A DNA stretch of 64,000 nucleotides from an uncultured Christensenella sp. (GCA_949287655.1 CASEHD010000012.1:59146-123145); one strand, 5' to 3'. Counted from the stretch's first letter, positions 38,211 through 46,846 are shown. The notes: generated by a model from the sequence alone, not told the origin. A program made the numbers and translations.

Positions 38211-38796
38211 ACAGTTCTTTCAGCTTCCCGTGCTTGGCAAACAGAGGCGAAGCGGGATAAGGCAGCAGATCCATGGCGTATATTTTGCCGAACTCCTTAT
38301 TGTCGCAAACGTACGAAAAACCGAAATTCTTATAAAATGCCTGCTGATCGCGTCTGAACACGTTTACGCAAAAACGTCTGAAGAAAATGCCGTTCTCGGC
38401 ATATTTGAGCAGCCTCGCAAAAAAGCTGTCCACGAGCTTCAGATTGTTGTCCAGCGTCTTGTATTCCATATTAAGCGACATATTGAGAAGATAGCCGTTG
38501 TATATCCCGGGAAAACACAGATATTCCGTGGTGTCGAGCGTGAACTCGTTCTCTGCGACATCGCCCTTGACCGCCCGCTCATAAGTCTCGTCGTCGAGCG
38601 CGACCATCGACCAGTCCCCGACGATCTCGTCGCCGTCGTTTACCAGATAACAAAAATAATCGGGACAGTTTTCTATAAAATCCGCCCACTGATCGGGGCT
38701 TCCTTCGTTAAGCTCTGATATCCCTTCATAGAGTTTCAGGTCGTTTTGTACAAGCCTCTCTGCTATGGCTAGCGGTGTGTAGCCTTTTGAATAGAG
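38191..38796 (-). pseudogene. GNAT-like domain continuing in frame after the amber stop of the TIR gene
   Basis: The frame of the TIR gene stays open after its TAG for 201 codons and encodes a GNAT-like domain: GYTPLAIAERLVQNDL, CPDYFCYLVNDGDEIVGDW, then a core ending QQAFYKNFGFSYVC. No ATG, GTG or TTG occurs before the methionine at 38607, which lies inside the fold and has no ribosome site. So the domain seems to be made only as part of a TIR-GNAT fusion, with the stop suppressed, or not at all. A CAG (Gln) to TAG change would explain it. Sequencing error is also possible. Confidence 0.75.
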
Positions 38797-39273
38797 CTAT
38801 TCCGCCTCAACGACTCTGAGTTTCCCAGACCTGATCGTGTCGGTCGCATTCGTAACGGGCGCCACGCTGATGTCGTGCGACAAAGCCGCTTTTATCGTGT
38901 CTTTGAGCCTCATTATATGGTTTTGGAGCGGCTTAGTCAATGCGTCCAGCCAATGCGTCGCGCCGAGATAATACTCCAGCGAATCGTCGGGCACAACGTC
39001 TTCGACCCTGAAAGGGAACATGACGGAACCGACCTTTGTCGCAAAATTTATCTCGTTTTTCACATGTCTCGACTCTTTTGAATTTTCCGAAAAAATAAGA
39101 AGGAATATCTTTGTTTCTCTTATCGCGGCGATTATCGATTCAGAATACTTGACTCCCGGAACGGCGTCTCTGTATGCGATCCAGCACTTGACGCCGTACT
39201 CCTCAAGCGTATGCACGACCGCGTCCGCGATCGTCTTGTCTTTGCTCGAATATGAAATGAAAACCTCGTACAT
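38797..39273 (-). CDS. TIR-domain protein (N-terminal part of an amber-split TIR-GNAT fusion)
   Basis: A 158-residue product from the ATG at 39273, which follows AGGGAGAGG; the longer TTG start is not supported. The TIR motifs are MYEVFISYSSKD, KCWIAYRDAVPG, LLIFSENS and VKNEINFAT, where the Glu matches the catalytic position of NAD-cleaving bacterial TIRs. A linker (SGKLRVVEAE) leads to the TAG. A promoter with an inverted repeat over its -10 box precedes it. Bacterial TIRs are often in phage defence or toxicity; here a GNAT gene follows. The role is unknown. Confidence 0.85.
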   Translation of the reverse strand: MYEVFISYSSKDKTIADAVVHTLEEYGVKCWIAYRDAVPGVKYSESIIAAIRETKIFLLIFSENSKESRHVKNEINFATKVGSVMFPFRVEDVVPDDSLEYYLGATHWLDALTKPLQNHIMRLKDTIKAALSHDISVAPVTNATDTIRSGKLRVVEAE

Positions 39274-39294
39274 AAACCTCTCCCTCAACTTATA

Positions 39295-39329
39295 GTGATA
39301 TTATATCACCGACAAATATCGGTTGTAAA
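39295..39329 (-). promoter_or_regulatory. TIR-GNAT operon promoter with operator-like repeat
   Basis: TTTACA (39324-39329), 18-bp spacer, TATAAT (39300-39305). The -10 is the core of a 15-bp inverted repeat GTGATAT-A-ATATCAC (39295-39309), a likely repressor site. Confidence 0.7.
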
Positions 39330-39370
39330 GCGTACAAAAAATTTCGTCGTTTTTCTTTCGTTTTTTACAA

Positions 39371-39396
39371 TATAAAAGCCGCGCACCCGGCGCGGC
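39371..39396 (-). terminator. mgsA terminator
   Basis: GCCGCGC and GCGCGGC arms with a 5-nt loop, then TTTTAT on the minus strand, just past the mgsA stop. Confidence 0.85.
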
Positions 39397-39405
39397 ATTA
39401 AATTT

Positions 39406-39786
39406 TCAGTGCAACAGCGTGGACGTTATCACATAATTGGCTGTCGCGGTATTGGTCGCGATCGGAATGTCGTAGACGACCGCAATTCTGAGAAGCGCTT
39501 TGACGTCGGGGTCGTGAGGCTGCGCGTTGAGCGGGTCCCAGAAGAATACGACCGCGTCTATCTCGCCTTCCGCTATCTTTGCGCCTATCTGCTGGTCGCC
39601 GCCGAGAGGTCCCGAAAGATATCTCTTGACTTCGAGCCCGGTCGCGTCGCCGACGAGTTTCGCCGTCGTACCGGTGCCGCACAGGTTGAATCTGGAAAGC
39701 GACTGCTTGTTCTTCATCGCCCAGCTTACCATCTCCGCCTTTTTCTGATCGTGCGCTATGAGCGCGAGAGTCCTTATCTTCTTCAT
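39406..39786 (-). CDS. mgsA: Methylglyoxal synthase
   Basis: A 126-residue lyase that converts dihydroxyacetone phosphate to methylglyoxal and phosphate, a bypass of lower glycolysis. Family motifs: [49 protein letters not shown], which carries catalytic and phosphate-binding residues, and [12 protein letters not shown]. Normal length. AAGGAG precedes the start. Single-gene transcript. Its substrate DHAP would also be a product of class II aldolases such as those encoded 5 kb away. Confidence 0.96.
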   Translation of the reverse strand: MKKIRTLALIAHDQKKAEMVSWAMKNKQSLSRFNLCGTGTTAKLVGDATGLEVKRYLSGPLGGDQQIGAKIAEGEIDAVVFFWDPLNAQPHDPDVKALLRIAVVYDIPIATNTATANYVITSTLLH

Positions 39787-39824
39787 CTTCTTTCTCCTTT
39801 ACCTTTATTCTTTCATACAGCTAT

Positions 39825-39853
39825 ATTATACCCGAAGGAACGAAAAAGGTAAA
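39825..39853 (-). promoter_or_regulatory. mgsA promoter
   Basis: TTTACC (39848-39853), 17-bp spacer, TATAAT (39825-39830). Confidence 0.8.
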
Positions 39854-39875
39854 GCGTTTCATCCTTCCGGGATAA

Positions 39876-39900
39876 AAGAAAAAGGCGGGATTATCCGCCT
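39876..39900 (-). terminator. Fucosidase terminator
   Basis: AGGCGG and CCGCCT arms and a TTTTTCTTTT run on the minus strand, about 23 bp past the fucosidase stop. Confidence 0.85.
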
Positions 39901-39922
39901 GAAATTTTGCTGCCCGTGCAGG

Positions 39923-41392
39923 TTAATCGACTGTTATCTTGAAACAGTACGGGAACGGCACGTCGGGTTTTTCCGGTATTCCGATATAAAGCCCGGATTC
40001 ATCCTGATAATATTTTATCTTCAACGATGAGCCGAGCAGCTCTATATTCTTTATATCGTATCTTATGCCTTTTTCGCTTGAAAACGCCAGCTTTTTGATG
40101 CGTATCTCCTTGCGGTATGCGGGGAACATCTGAAACGCGTATATCGCGCCCGTCTTAAACGTGAAGCGGTAATCCCTGGGGCCGTAGACGAGCTTTTCCA
40201 CAAAGCTTCCCGTCTTTCTCTTTCTGCCCTCGCCGAAGCCGACTTCGCAAGGTGACGCGCCGTATATCGCCTCGCCGTTGATCTTCATCCACTCTCCGAT
40301 ATCGGATAGTATCTTTTTGTCCTTTTCGCATATCTCGCCGTCCGCTCCGGGACCCACGTTGAGCATAAAGCAGCCGTTTTTGGAGACGACGTCGATAAGG
40401 TTGCTTATTATCTCGACGGACGGTTTGTATATGTTGAGATCGGTGTAACACCAACTGTTTCTCGCAGTCGAAGTGTCGCTTTGCCATACGTCCGGGCGAA
40501 TATCCGCGACCTGTCCGCGTTCAACGTCGAAAGTCGCGCAGCCCTTCATCACCGCGCCGACCTTATAGAACACGGTGACCTGTTTTCCCCACTCTTCAGC
40601 CCTGTTGTAATAATAAGCGAGAAACTTTTTGAGATAGGGTTTGAATTCTGATTTCTGTATCCACCAGTCAAAATAGACGGCGGACGGTTTGAGCCTGTCG
40701 ACCATTTCGCACGAAGAGGCAAGCCAGTCGCAAAGCCAGTCCGCGGTCGCGGTTATCTCTTTATCCGTCTTGCGGGCGTTTCCGCTCGGCGGGCAGTAAG
40801 CGGGACCGTACAGATCGCGGAACTCCTCTGTCGCGACGACTTCGCTTTCGGGAAAATTCTTTCTGGCAAAATTCATAAACCAGTAATGTTCAGCCCTGTG
40901 ATTGGACGCGAGGAAGGTAAGCCCTTCCTTTTCGACCTGCTCTTTGAGCTCAAGCATATAATCTCGCCCTTTCAGAGACATCATATTCCAGCGGTTGAGA
41001 TCGCTGCCGTACATCTTTATCCCGTCGTGATGCTCGCACACCGGCATTACGAATTTCGCACCCGCGTCCGCAAAAGTCTTTGCCCAGTCTGCGGGAGAGT
41101 ATTTATCGGGCGTGAATTTGTCTATGAAATGCCTGTATTCAAACTTCTTTCCGTACTTTGAAAGGTGGTATAAATGCACCGGGTCGACTTTGTCGTACAT
41201 GCGCCTGGGGTACCACTCGTTGCCGAATGCGGGCACGCTGTAAACGCCCCAGTGTATAAAAATTCCGAACTTCCCTTCTTTATACCAGTCGGGCGTTTTG
41301 TGCGCGGAAAGACTTTCCCAGTTATCCTTGAAAGAGCCTGCCGCGATGACTGCGTCGACTTTTTTTACGTAATTTTCTATCCTTTCGTCCAT
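39923..41392 (-). CDS. Alpha-L-fucosidase, GH29
   Basis: A 489-residue retaining fucosidase. Motifs: FGIFIHWGVYSVPAFGNEWYPRRMY near residue 40, VMPVCEHHDGIKMY, and the nucleophile Asp in AVYFDWW. A C-terminal beta-sandwich completes the fold. No signal peptide, so it acts in the cytosol on imported fucosylated oligosaccharides. GAGAGGAA precedes the start. Host mucin or milk glycans are the likely source. It stands between sigH and mgsA without an obvious operon. Confidence 0.95.
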   Translation of the reverse strand: MDERIENYVKKVDAVIAAGSFKDNWESLSAHKTPDWYKEGKFGIFIHWGVYSVPAFGNEWYPRRMYDKVDPVHLYHLSKYGKKFEYRHFIDKFTPDKYSPADWAKTFADAGAKFVMPVCEHHDGIKMYGSDLNRWNMMSLKGRDYMLELKEQVEKEGLTFLASNHRAEHYWFMNFARKNFPESEVVATEEFRDLYGPAYCPPSGNARKTDKEITATADWLCDWLASSCEMVDRLKPSAVYFDWWIQKSEFKPYLKKFLAYYYNRAEEWGKQVTVFYKVGAVMKGCATFDVERGQVADIRPDVWQSDTSTARNSWCYTDLNIYKPSVEIISNLIDVVSKNGCFMLNVGPGADGEICEKDKKILSDIGEWMKINGEAIYGASPCEVGFGEGRKRKTGSFVEKLVYGPRDYRFTFKTGAIYAFQMFPAYRKEIRIKKLAFSSEKGIRYDIKNIELLGSSLKIKYYQDESGLYIGIPEKPDVPFPYCFKITVD

Positions 41393-41474
41393 AATTTTCC
41401 TCTCGGATAACGCCGTTTGAAAAAGCCGTTTTCAACTCTTCGTCACATTCGCAGGCGTCCTCAAAAGCGCAGAT

Positions 41475-42041
41475 CTATTTATTCTTTTTGACTGCGGCGC
41501 GTACTTTACGCTTTATCTTCTGCAGAGTGTTGTCTATCGCTTTTTCGCTTTTGCCCGTAGCGAGCGCGATGTCCCGGTAACTTCTGCCGTCCAGATACAA
41601 CCTTAGTATCCCGGTCTCTTCGGCGGTTAAGTTTTCAGTTATGTTTTTCTTGACCTGTATAGAATTTTCGCGCATTATCGCCGCGTCTTCCGCAGACGAA
41701 GCGCTCATCGAATAGTCGACGTCGTATATCGAAACGTAATTGTTCAGCGCCTTGTGTTTATCTCGGTTCGCCGCCTTCACGACGTCTATTATCCTGTTTT
41801 TGACGCAGCTGTACGCGAACGCCGAAAACGGGACTTTTGAGTTCTCGTCGTAAGCGTCTGTCGCTCTGTACAGGGCTATCATCCCTTCCTGTATAAGGTC
41901 CTCGTCGCCCGCGCCGACGAGATAATATTGCCTTGCGACCGATATGACCAGGCTCTTATACCTCGTCAGAAGCTCCTCGGTTGCCGCCATATTCCCCTCC
42001 CGGCTCTCTTTTATCAGCGTCAGATCGTCCTTTACGTTCAC
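41475..42041 (-). CDS. sigH: RNA polymerase sigma-H (Spo0H-type) factor
   Basis: A 188-residue sigma-70 family protein. Region 2 has YYLVGAGDEDLIQEGMIALYRATDAYD and FSAFAYSCVKNRIIDVVKAANR; region 4 HTH is GRSYRDIALATGKSEKAIDNTLQKIKRKV. These match the transition-state/sporulation factor sigma-H. The GTG at 42041 is taken as start: it overlaps the rlmB stop (GTGA), has AGAGG upstream, and gives the family's usual N-terminus. A start at 42086 would lie inside rlmB. The order mrnC-thyX-rlmB-sigH mirrors mrnC-rlmB-yacP-sigH of Bacillus. Confidence 0.92.
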   Translation of the reverse strand: MNVKDDLTLIKESREGNMAATEELLTRYKSLVISVARQYYLVGAGDEDLIQEGMIALYRATDAYDENSKVPFSAFAYSCVKNRIIDVVKAANRDKHKALNNYVSIYDVDYSMSASSAEDAAIMRENSIQVKKNITENLTAEETGILRLYLDGRSYRDIALATGKSEKAIDNTLQKIKRKVRAAVKKNK

Positions 42042-42760
42042 TTTGCCGACCTCTGTCTTACGACCTCGTAACATATGACGCCGCAAGCGACCGACGCGTT
42101 AAGAGAATTCACCTTGCCTTTCTGCGGCAATGCGACCGTCTTGTCGCAAAGCTTTGCGGTAAGCTCCTTGACGCCGAAGCCCTCGCTGCCTATCACTATC
42201 GCGGTATCGCCGTCGAAACGCGCGTCGTAAACGCTTTCTCCGCCCATATCCGCGCAGTATACGGTCACGAATTCGTCCTTTAATTTTCTTATCGCGTCGT
42301 TTATATTGCCGACCTTTGCGACGGGCACAAGATTAGCCGCGCCCGCTGATATCCTTATCACCGTTTCGTTCACGGTCGCGCTTCTTCTCGACGGTATCAC
42401 GACGCCGTGCACACCGGCGCACTCGGCGACCCTGAGTATACTTCCCAGGTTGTGCGGGTCCTCTATCCCGTCCAGAAGCAGTATGAACGCGCGCTCTCCT
42501 TTCTCCTTCGCCTCGGCAAGGATATCTTCAAGCGAGCAATACGGAAAATCCGACGTTTCCGCGATAACGCCCTGATGTCTCAACTCTCCCGCGAGCTTGT
42601 CGAGGACGCGCCTGTCGCAGAATTCTATGCGCGCGCCCTTAGCTTTTGCGCCGTCGACGAATTTGTCGAGGTCGTGCGCTCCTTTGAGCACGTACAGTTT
42701 AAATATCTTCGCGTCCGTCCCGAGAAGTTCCCTGACGGCGTTTTTTCCTATCGAAAACAT
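42038..42760 (-). CDS. rlmB: 23S rRNA (guanosine-2'-O-)-methyltransferase RlmB/TrmH type
   Basis: A 240-residue SPOUT methyltransferase with an N-terminal L30e-like substrate domain (IGKNAVRELL) and the knotted SAM-binding domain: LLDGIEDPHNLGSILRVAECAG, IVIGSEGFGVKELT, LPQKGKVNSLNASVACGV. It 2'-O-methylates a guanosine of 23S rRNA. The start at 42760 overlaps the thyX stop (TAATG), so the two are coupled. Confidence 0.93.
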   Translation of the reverse strand: MFSIGKNAVRELLGTDAKIFKLYVLKGAHDLDKFVDGAKAKGARIEFCDRRVLDKLAGELRHQGVIAETSDFPYCSLEDILAEAKEKGERAFILLLDGIEDPHNLGSILRVAECAGVHGVVIPSRRSATVNETVIRISAGAANLVPVAKVGNINDAIRKLKDEFVTVYCADMGGESVYDARFDGDTAIVIGSEGFGVKELTAKLCDKTVALPQKGKVNSLNASVACGVICYEVVRQRSAK

Positions 42761-43491
42761 TATTTGAGATTTTTCCTCTTTTCCCTTACTTCGAGCATCT
42801 TGCCGCAACTCATCTTACCTTCTGAGCAGGGACCTTTCACGCAGGACGGTCCGCAGCCGGCGAACAATGTCGGCGCGACCTCGCATACGAGCGCGAGCAT
42901 CTGCCAAGCGACGTCTCTTATCTCCCACTGCGCTCTGTTGCAGCATCTGAGTTCGAAGAAATGCATAAGCTCTCTGGCGTTCATCGTGACGACCATTTTG
43001 GTCTCAGCCGCGTTGGGCAGCACGAAACGCGCGTCCTCGTTGGACTTTTCGCAGTCGCCGCCGAGGAGAAGCTGCCATTCGTCGTACCAGCCCTGAATTT
43101 CGTCCATCTGTTTTTTGAATTTTTCGACGTACTCTTCGCCGAGCGCCTCTATCGACGGAGGAATCACGTAATTGAACGCGCCCTTCTTGTTTGCCGCGAC
43201 GTATCTCTGCGACTTGACGCTGAAACTCGCTATCCTGTGGCGGGTTATCTGCGCCAGAAGGCTTCTGGAAACACCCTCGATGCCGAACGTGAAAGACGCG
43301 TGCTCTATCGGCGAAAGGTGTCCCATCGAGACCAGCCTGGCGATGAATTTTGAGACGTCCTTTTCCTCTACGCCCTCTTTTAGATCCATTATGTCGGCGT
43401 CGCTGTAACACAGCTTAGCCGCCAGCGCGACGACCTGTTCCGGGTTGGGGGTGTGCTTTAAAAGTACTACTTTGGGTCTGACCTGTGGCAT
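42760..43491 (-). CDS. thyX: Flavin-dependent thymidylate synthase
   Basis: A 243-residue FAD enzyme making dTMP from dUMP with methylenetetrahydrofolate and NADPH. The ThyX signature is RHRIASFSVKSQRY; other motifs are EHASFTFGIEGVSR and ELRCCNRAQWEIR. The C-terminus has an extra Cys-rich tail (FAGCGPSCVKGPCSEGKMSCGKM) seen in some clostridial ThyX proteins, possibly metal binding. AGGAGG precedes the start. It takes the place between mrnC and rlmB. Confidence 0.95.
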   Translation of the reverse strand: MPQVRPKVVLLKHTPNPEQVVALAAKLCYSDADIMDLKEGVEEKDVSKFIARLVSMGHLSPIEHASFTFGIEGVSRSLLAQITRHRIASFSVKSQRYVAANKKGAFNYVIPPSIEALGEEYVEKFKKQMDEIQGWYDEWQLLLGGDCEKSNEDARFVLPNAAETKMVVTMNARELMHFFELRCCNRAQWEIRDVAWQMLALVCEVAPTLFAGCGPSCVKGPCSEGKMSCGKMLEVREKRKNLK

Positions 43492-43504
43492 TTTTCCTCC
43501 TTGT

Positions 43505-43522
43505 CCGCGCTTTACGCGCGGA
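43505..43522 (-). promoter_or_regulatory. Hairpin just before the thyX ribosome site
   Basis: CCGCGC-GTAAA-GCGCGG stem in the thyX leader, ending six bases before the AGGAGG. It could shape leader accessibility. A TATAAT box at about 43535-43542 suggests a thyX promoter, but no good -35 pairs with it. Confidence 0.45.
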
Positions 43523-43609
43523 GACGTTGTCTCTTATTATATCTCTGAATTTAATTGAATTTTTTCTGACGCTTCAATGCGTCCTCTTAAAACAGCCGGG
43601 CGGTCTTGT

Positions 43610-44035
43610 TCAGCCGTTGTTCCCGGCAGCTGTCGTCATTAACTCTGCAAGACGCTCTCTCTGACCGGTGATGTACAGATAACCGACGAGCGCTTCAAAA
43701 CCGCTCGCTTTCCTGTAATCGCCCGACGTCGCGTTCTTTGCGATGTTGTTGGTATGGCTGTTCTTCGCGCGGCGGTATATCCCCTCTTCTTCGGGAGTCA
43801 GTACGGGCAGCACTTTTTCTGCCGCAACCGCCTGCGAGTGAGCTTTTACCTCCTGCGACACCGCCTTATGCAACACTCCCGCCTTGCAACCGGATTCTAC
43901 GGCTGTGCGCGTACGGACGTAAAGCATCTGCACGCTGTCGCCTATATAGGCAAGCACGAGAGGGTTCATCTCCCGCGCCTGTTTTTCCGTAACCGTAACG
44001 CCCGCATAAGGCAGAAAACCGGTGTTATCTGCCAT
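43610..44035 (-). CDS. mrnC: Mini-ribonuclease III
   Basis: A 141-residue RNase III catalytic domain without a dsRNA-binding domain; it matures 23S rRNA. Motifs: PLVLAYIGDSVQMLYVR, RRAKNSHTNNIAKNATSGDYRKASGFEALVGYLYI. The ATG at 44035 overlaps the end of the aldolase gene upstream; the earlier TTG is not supported. Its placement before rlmB and sigH is conserved in Firmicutes. Confidence 0.93.
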   Translation of the reverse strand: MADNTGFLPYAGVTVTEKQAREMNPLVLAYIGDSVQMLYVRTRTAVESGCKAGVLHKAVSQEVKAHSQAVAAEKVLPVLTPEEEGIYRRAKNSHTNNIAKNATSGDYRKASGFEALVGYLYITGQRERLAELMTTAAGNNG

Positions 44036-44681
44036 ACTTACTGACAAAATAATCGAACAGCAATTCGTCGCTGTATTCCAGCTGCCCCGTCATCTTGAGG
44101 GTGCATTGCTTGATATATTCCCTACAGCTCTTTTCCATGATGCGGATTATCTCGAAAGCCTCGTCCATATCCTTGCCCGCGCAGAACACGCCGTGGTTTG
44201 CCATAAAGCATGCGTTTCTGTCCTTCATCGCCGCGACGGTGCCCTCTTTGAGCTTTTTCGTGCCGGGCAGTCCGTACGCGCCCACTCTTGCGGGGCCTCC
44301 GACAAGCTTCTGCATTTCGTCGCTCATCACGGGCAGTTCGATCCTCGCCGAAGCGAGAACGGAGCACCATACCGGATGCGAGTGTATCGTCGCGTTTATT
44401 TCAGGTCTGTCCGCCATGATCGCCGCATGTATCTTTCTTTCGCTGGTCGGCTTCTTTCCGTCGCTCCACACCGAAGTGTCGCTTATCTGAACGACGGGCA
44501 TATCTTCTGGCTGAAGCGCGACGTAGTCGAGACCCGTCGGGGTGACGAGCATATGGTCTTCGTCCAGTCTGACCGCGGTATTGCCCCATGTGCCCTGCAC
44601 CAGATTCTCTTTCAGCAGATTTACGCCGCTGTCCTTGATGACCTTGCGCAGTCTGAGTTCTTCTTCCTTAGTCCAAGCCAT
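44025..44681 (-). CDS. Class II aldolase/adducin-family protein (intact metal site)
   Basis: A 218-residue protein of the L-fuculose-/L-ribulose-phosphate aldolase and epimerase family. The phosphate loop TWGNTAVRL, TPTGLDY, zinc motif TIHSHP and the third zinc histidine in CFMANHG are all present, so it should be active on a phosphorylated sugar. The substrate is not known. It is third in a minus-strand operon after the aminotransferase and kinase and lies two bases after the paralogue upstream. Confidence 0.9.
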   Translation of the reverse strand: MAWTKEEELRLRKVIKDSGVNLLKENLVQGTWGNTAVRLDEDHMLVTPTGLDYVALQPEDMPVVQISDTSVWSDGKKPTSERKIHAAIMADRPEINATIHSHPVWCSVLASARIELPVMSDEMQKLVGGPARVGAYGLPGTKKLKEGTVAAMKDRNACFMANHGVFCAGKDMDEAFEIIRIMEKSCREYIKQCTLKMTGQLEYSDELLFDYFVSKYGR

Positions 44682-44682
44682 A

Positions 44683-45312
44683 TTATTCGCCCTCCCTCTT
44701 GGATATGTTTTCCTGATTCACCTTGCTGTATTTTTTCTGATAGACGATGTTCATAAGCTTCGCTTCAATGCAGTTTATCAGCTTGTTGCCGCCGAGAACG
44801 CTGCCGCATACGTACGCGTGGCTCGCCTTGTCGAGTACGAGCGCGCAAGTGTACGCTTCGTCCATCGTTCTGCCGACCGTCAGCGCGCCGCCCGAAGGTA
44901 CGAGCACGGAATTTCTCTTTTTGAGTCCGTTTACGAGGTCGTCGGCGGTAGCGCTCTTGCAGGTCTTGCAGTTGAGCCCGACTATCTGAGTCATATCGTC
45001 GAGCACTGCGGGTATGGTCGCCTTTGCTCTCGCCACCGCGCACACGAAAGGCGCGTGCGTATAAAGCACGGCGTGCACTTCGGGGCGCTTGGAAAACAGC
45101 CTGCCGATCACCGCATACTCCTTGTCTTCCGTCGTCAGCGGCAGTTCGACAAGTCCTTCTTCCGTCAGCGCGTCGAGAGAGACGGACGCGTCGTTGACGC
45201 AAAAGCCGTCTTTCGTACGCATCGCTATGCGGTCGCCCCTGCCGCTCATTCCTTCCGCCACGACTTTCGCGGCGTAACTCAAAACGGTTTCCTTAATCTT
45301 GTCATCAATCAT
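44683..45312 (-). CDS. Class II aldolase-like paralogue lacking part of the metal site
   Basis: A 209-residue protein with the class II aldolase fold (SGRGDRIAMRT, HAVLYTHAPFVCAVA, VGRTMDEAYTCALVLDKASHAYV). The HSHP zinc motif is reduced to YTHAP and the later NHG histidine is replaced by VPSGG, so a normal zinc centre cannot form. It may be a regulatory or structural partner of the intact paralogue, or have other chemistry. It overlaps the FGGY kinase by eight bases. Confidence 0.8.
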   Translation of the reverse strand: MIDDKIKETVLSYAAKVVAEGMSGRGDRIAMRTKDGFCVNDASVSLDALTEEGLVELPLTTEDKEYAVIGRLFSKRPEVHAVLYTHAPFVCAVARAKATIPAVLDDMTQIVGLNCKTCKSATADDLVNGLKKRNSVLVPSGGALTVGRTMDEAYTCALVLDKASHAYVCGSVLGGNKLINCIEAKLMNIVYQKKYSKVNQENISKREGE

Positions 45313-46846
45313 TATCCTCTCCTCCGAATCTCAATGCGTTTGCCTTATAGTAAGTTCTTTTCAGACTCTTGTAAAGCCTCTTGTAAGTCGCGAACATCTC
45401 GTCGTAGATATGAGCGTTTACCGGATTGGGACGATAGGTCTTGCTCTCTCTGACAAACTGTTTCGCAGCCTCGAAGTTTTCAAGCTCTCCGAGACCGATC
45501 AGCGCGATTATCGCCGCGCCCAGCGCTCCGGCGTTTCTCGGATTGTCGACTATCGCGAATTCCGCGCCGGTGATATCGGCTATTATCTGCATCCACGCGT
45601 CGTCCAGCGCGCCGCCGCCGATTATGCGGAACTGCCTGCAATGGAAGCCGTAATCCTTTTCAAAGTTTTCGAGTATCCATCTGAGATTGTAACCTATGCC
45701 TTCGTAGACCGCTCTCATAAGATGTTCTCTGGTATGTTCGGGACCGATATTGAACAGGGTCGCCCTGGTGGTCGTAGAGCTTACCGGGCATCTCTCGCCC
45801 AGCATCCACGGAGTGCAGATAAGGTGATTGCTTCCGGGCGGAATACTCTCTATCACCTTGTCCATATATGCGTAAATGCCGTCGCCCAGCTCTTTCTGTT
45901 CCGTGCGGAAGAACTGATCTATCAACCATTGAATATTGCTGCCCGCCGCCTCTGTGATTCCTACGACGAGGTTCATATTGACGTCCGCGCTCTGTATCGC
46001 CGCCGCGCCGTGCTTAAAAGCGGTCTGCGACTTGCTTGCCGCGCCGACCCACGCCGAGGTGCCCAGATATATGTGTATGTCGCCGTCGCCGTTCATACCG
46101 CTTCCGACGCACGCGCTCTGCGTATCGTCACAGCCGCCGAACACCGCGGTGCCCTCTTCCAGCCCCATTTTTTCAGCCGCCTCTTTCGTAAGACCGGAGC
46201 CTATCTTGTCTGTGCTCTTCACGAGCGGAGGAAGCTTTGACATATCGAGTCCGGTAAAGGACAGTATCGACAGCCATTGTTTTTTCTTGAGGTCGAGACC
46301 GTAACTGGACGCGCCGCTGTATTCCGCGACCATCTCGCCGGTACACTTGAATTTAAGATATCCGTTGACGTCGAGAAAATACTTGGTGTTGTTGTAGACG
46401 TCGGGTCTCTCCTCTTTGAGCCAGATAAGTTTCGCGATGACGTCCTTGCCCATTATCGGCGTACCCGCGAGCAGTTTGAAAATGCGCTTGCCGCCCACCT
46501 TGTTCATTATTGCGCGCGCCTGTTTTTCGGCTCTGCCGTCAACCCATGTGATATTGTTGTGAAGAACGTTGCCCCACTGATCTATCGGTATGATGCCCAT
46601 AGCCTGAGTCGAAAAGACTATGCCTTTGACGTCCGCGGGGTCGAGCTTGTGCTCTTCGACGAGGTTTTTCGTCGCCGTACAGACCGCCGTCCAATACTCG
46701 TCCGGGTTCTGTTCAACAAAACCGGGGCTGGGGTAGTATGTCGGATACGGCTCCGTCTTAGTGCCGATTATCCTGCCGTCGAAATCCACAAGCACGGCTT
46801 TGTCGGAACTTGTGCCCATATCGTGCGCGATAATGTATCTGCCCAT
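45305..46846 (-). CDS. FGGY-family carbohydrate kinase
   Basis: A 513-residue sugar kinase, xylulokinase-like. The N-terminal phosphate loop is AHDMGTSSDKAVLVD; WVDGRAEKQA is in the substrate domain; GGCDDTQSACVGSG holds the catalytic Asp; YLGTSAWVG and the C-terminal GGGALDDAWMQIIADITG bind ATP. The sugar or polyol substrate cannot be told. Downstream aldolases would cleave the phosphorylated product. The ribosome site is GGAG. Confidence 0.93.
   Translation of the reverse strand: MGRYIIAHDMGTSSDKAVLVDFDGRIIGTKTEPYPTYYPSPGFVEQNPDEYWTAVCTATKNLVEEHKLDPADVKGIVFSTQAMGIIPIDQWGNVLHNNITWVDGRAEKQARAIMNKVGGKRIFKLLAGTPIMGKDVIAKLIWLKEERPDVYNNTKYFLDVNGYLKFKCTGEMVAEYSGASSYGLDLKKKQWLSILSFTGLDMSKLPPLVKSTDKIGSGLTKEAAEKMGLEEGTAVFGGCDDTQSACVGSGMNGDGDIHIYLGTSAWVGAASKSQTAFKHGAAAIQSADVNMNLVVGITEAAGSNIQWLIDQFFRTEQKELGDGIYAYMDKVIESIPPGSNHLICTPWMLGERCPVSSTTTRATLFNIGPEHTREHLMRAVYEGIGYNLRWILENFEKDYGFHCRQFRIIGGGALDDAWMQIIADITGAEFAIVDNPRNAGALGAAIIALIGLGELENFEAAKQFVRESKTYRPNPVNAHIYDEMFATYKRLYKSLKRTYYKANALRFGGEDND

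Noticed and set aside
38191..39273. Genetic-code change (TAG as sense) to explain the TIR-GNAT fusion
   Set aside because: Other genes read normally, at least one (18330-18644) ends at TAG, and no pyrrolysine or suppressor genes are in the window. A point mutation is simpler.
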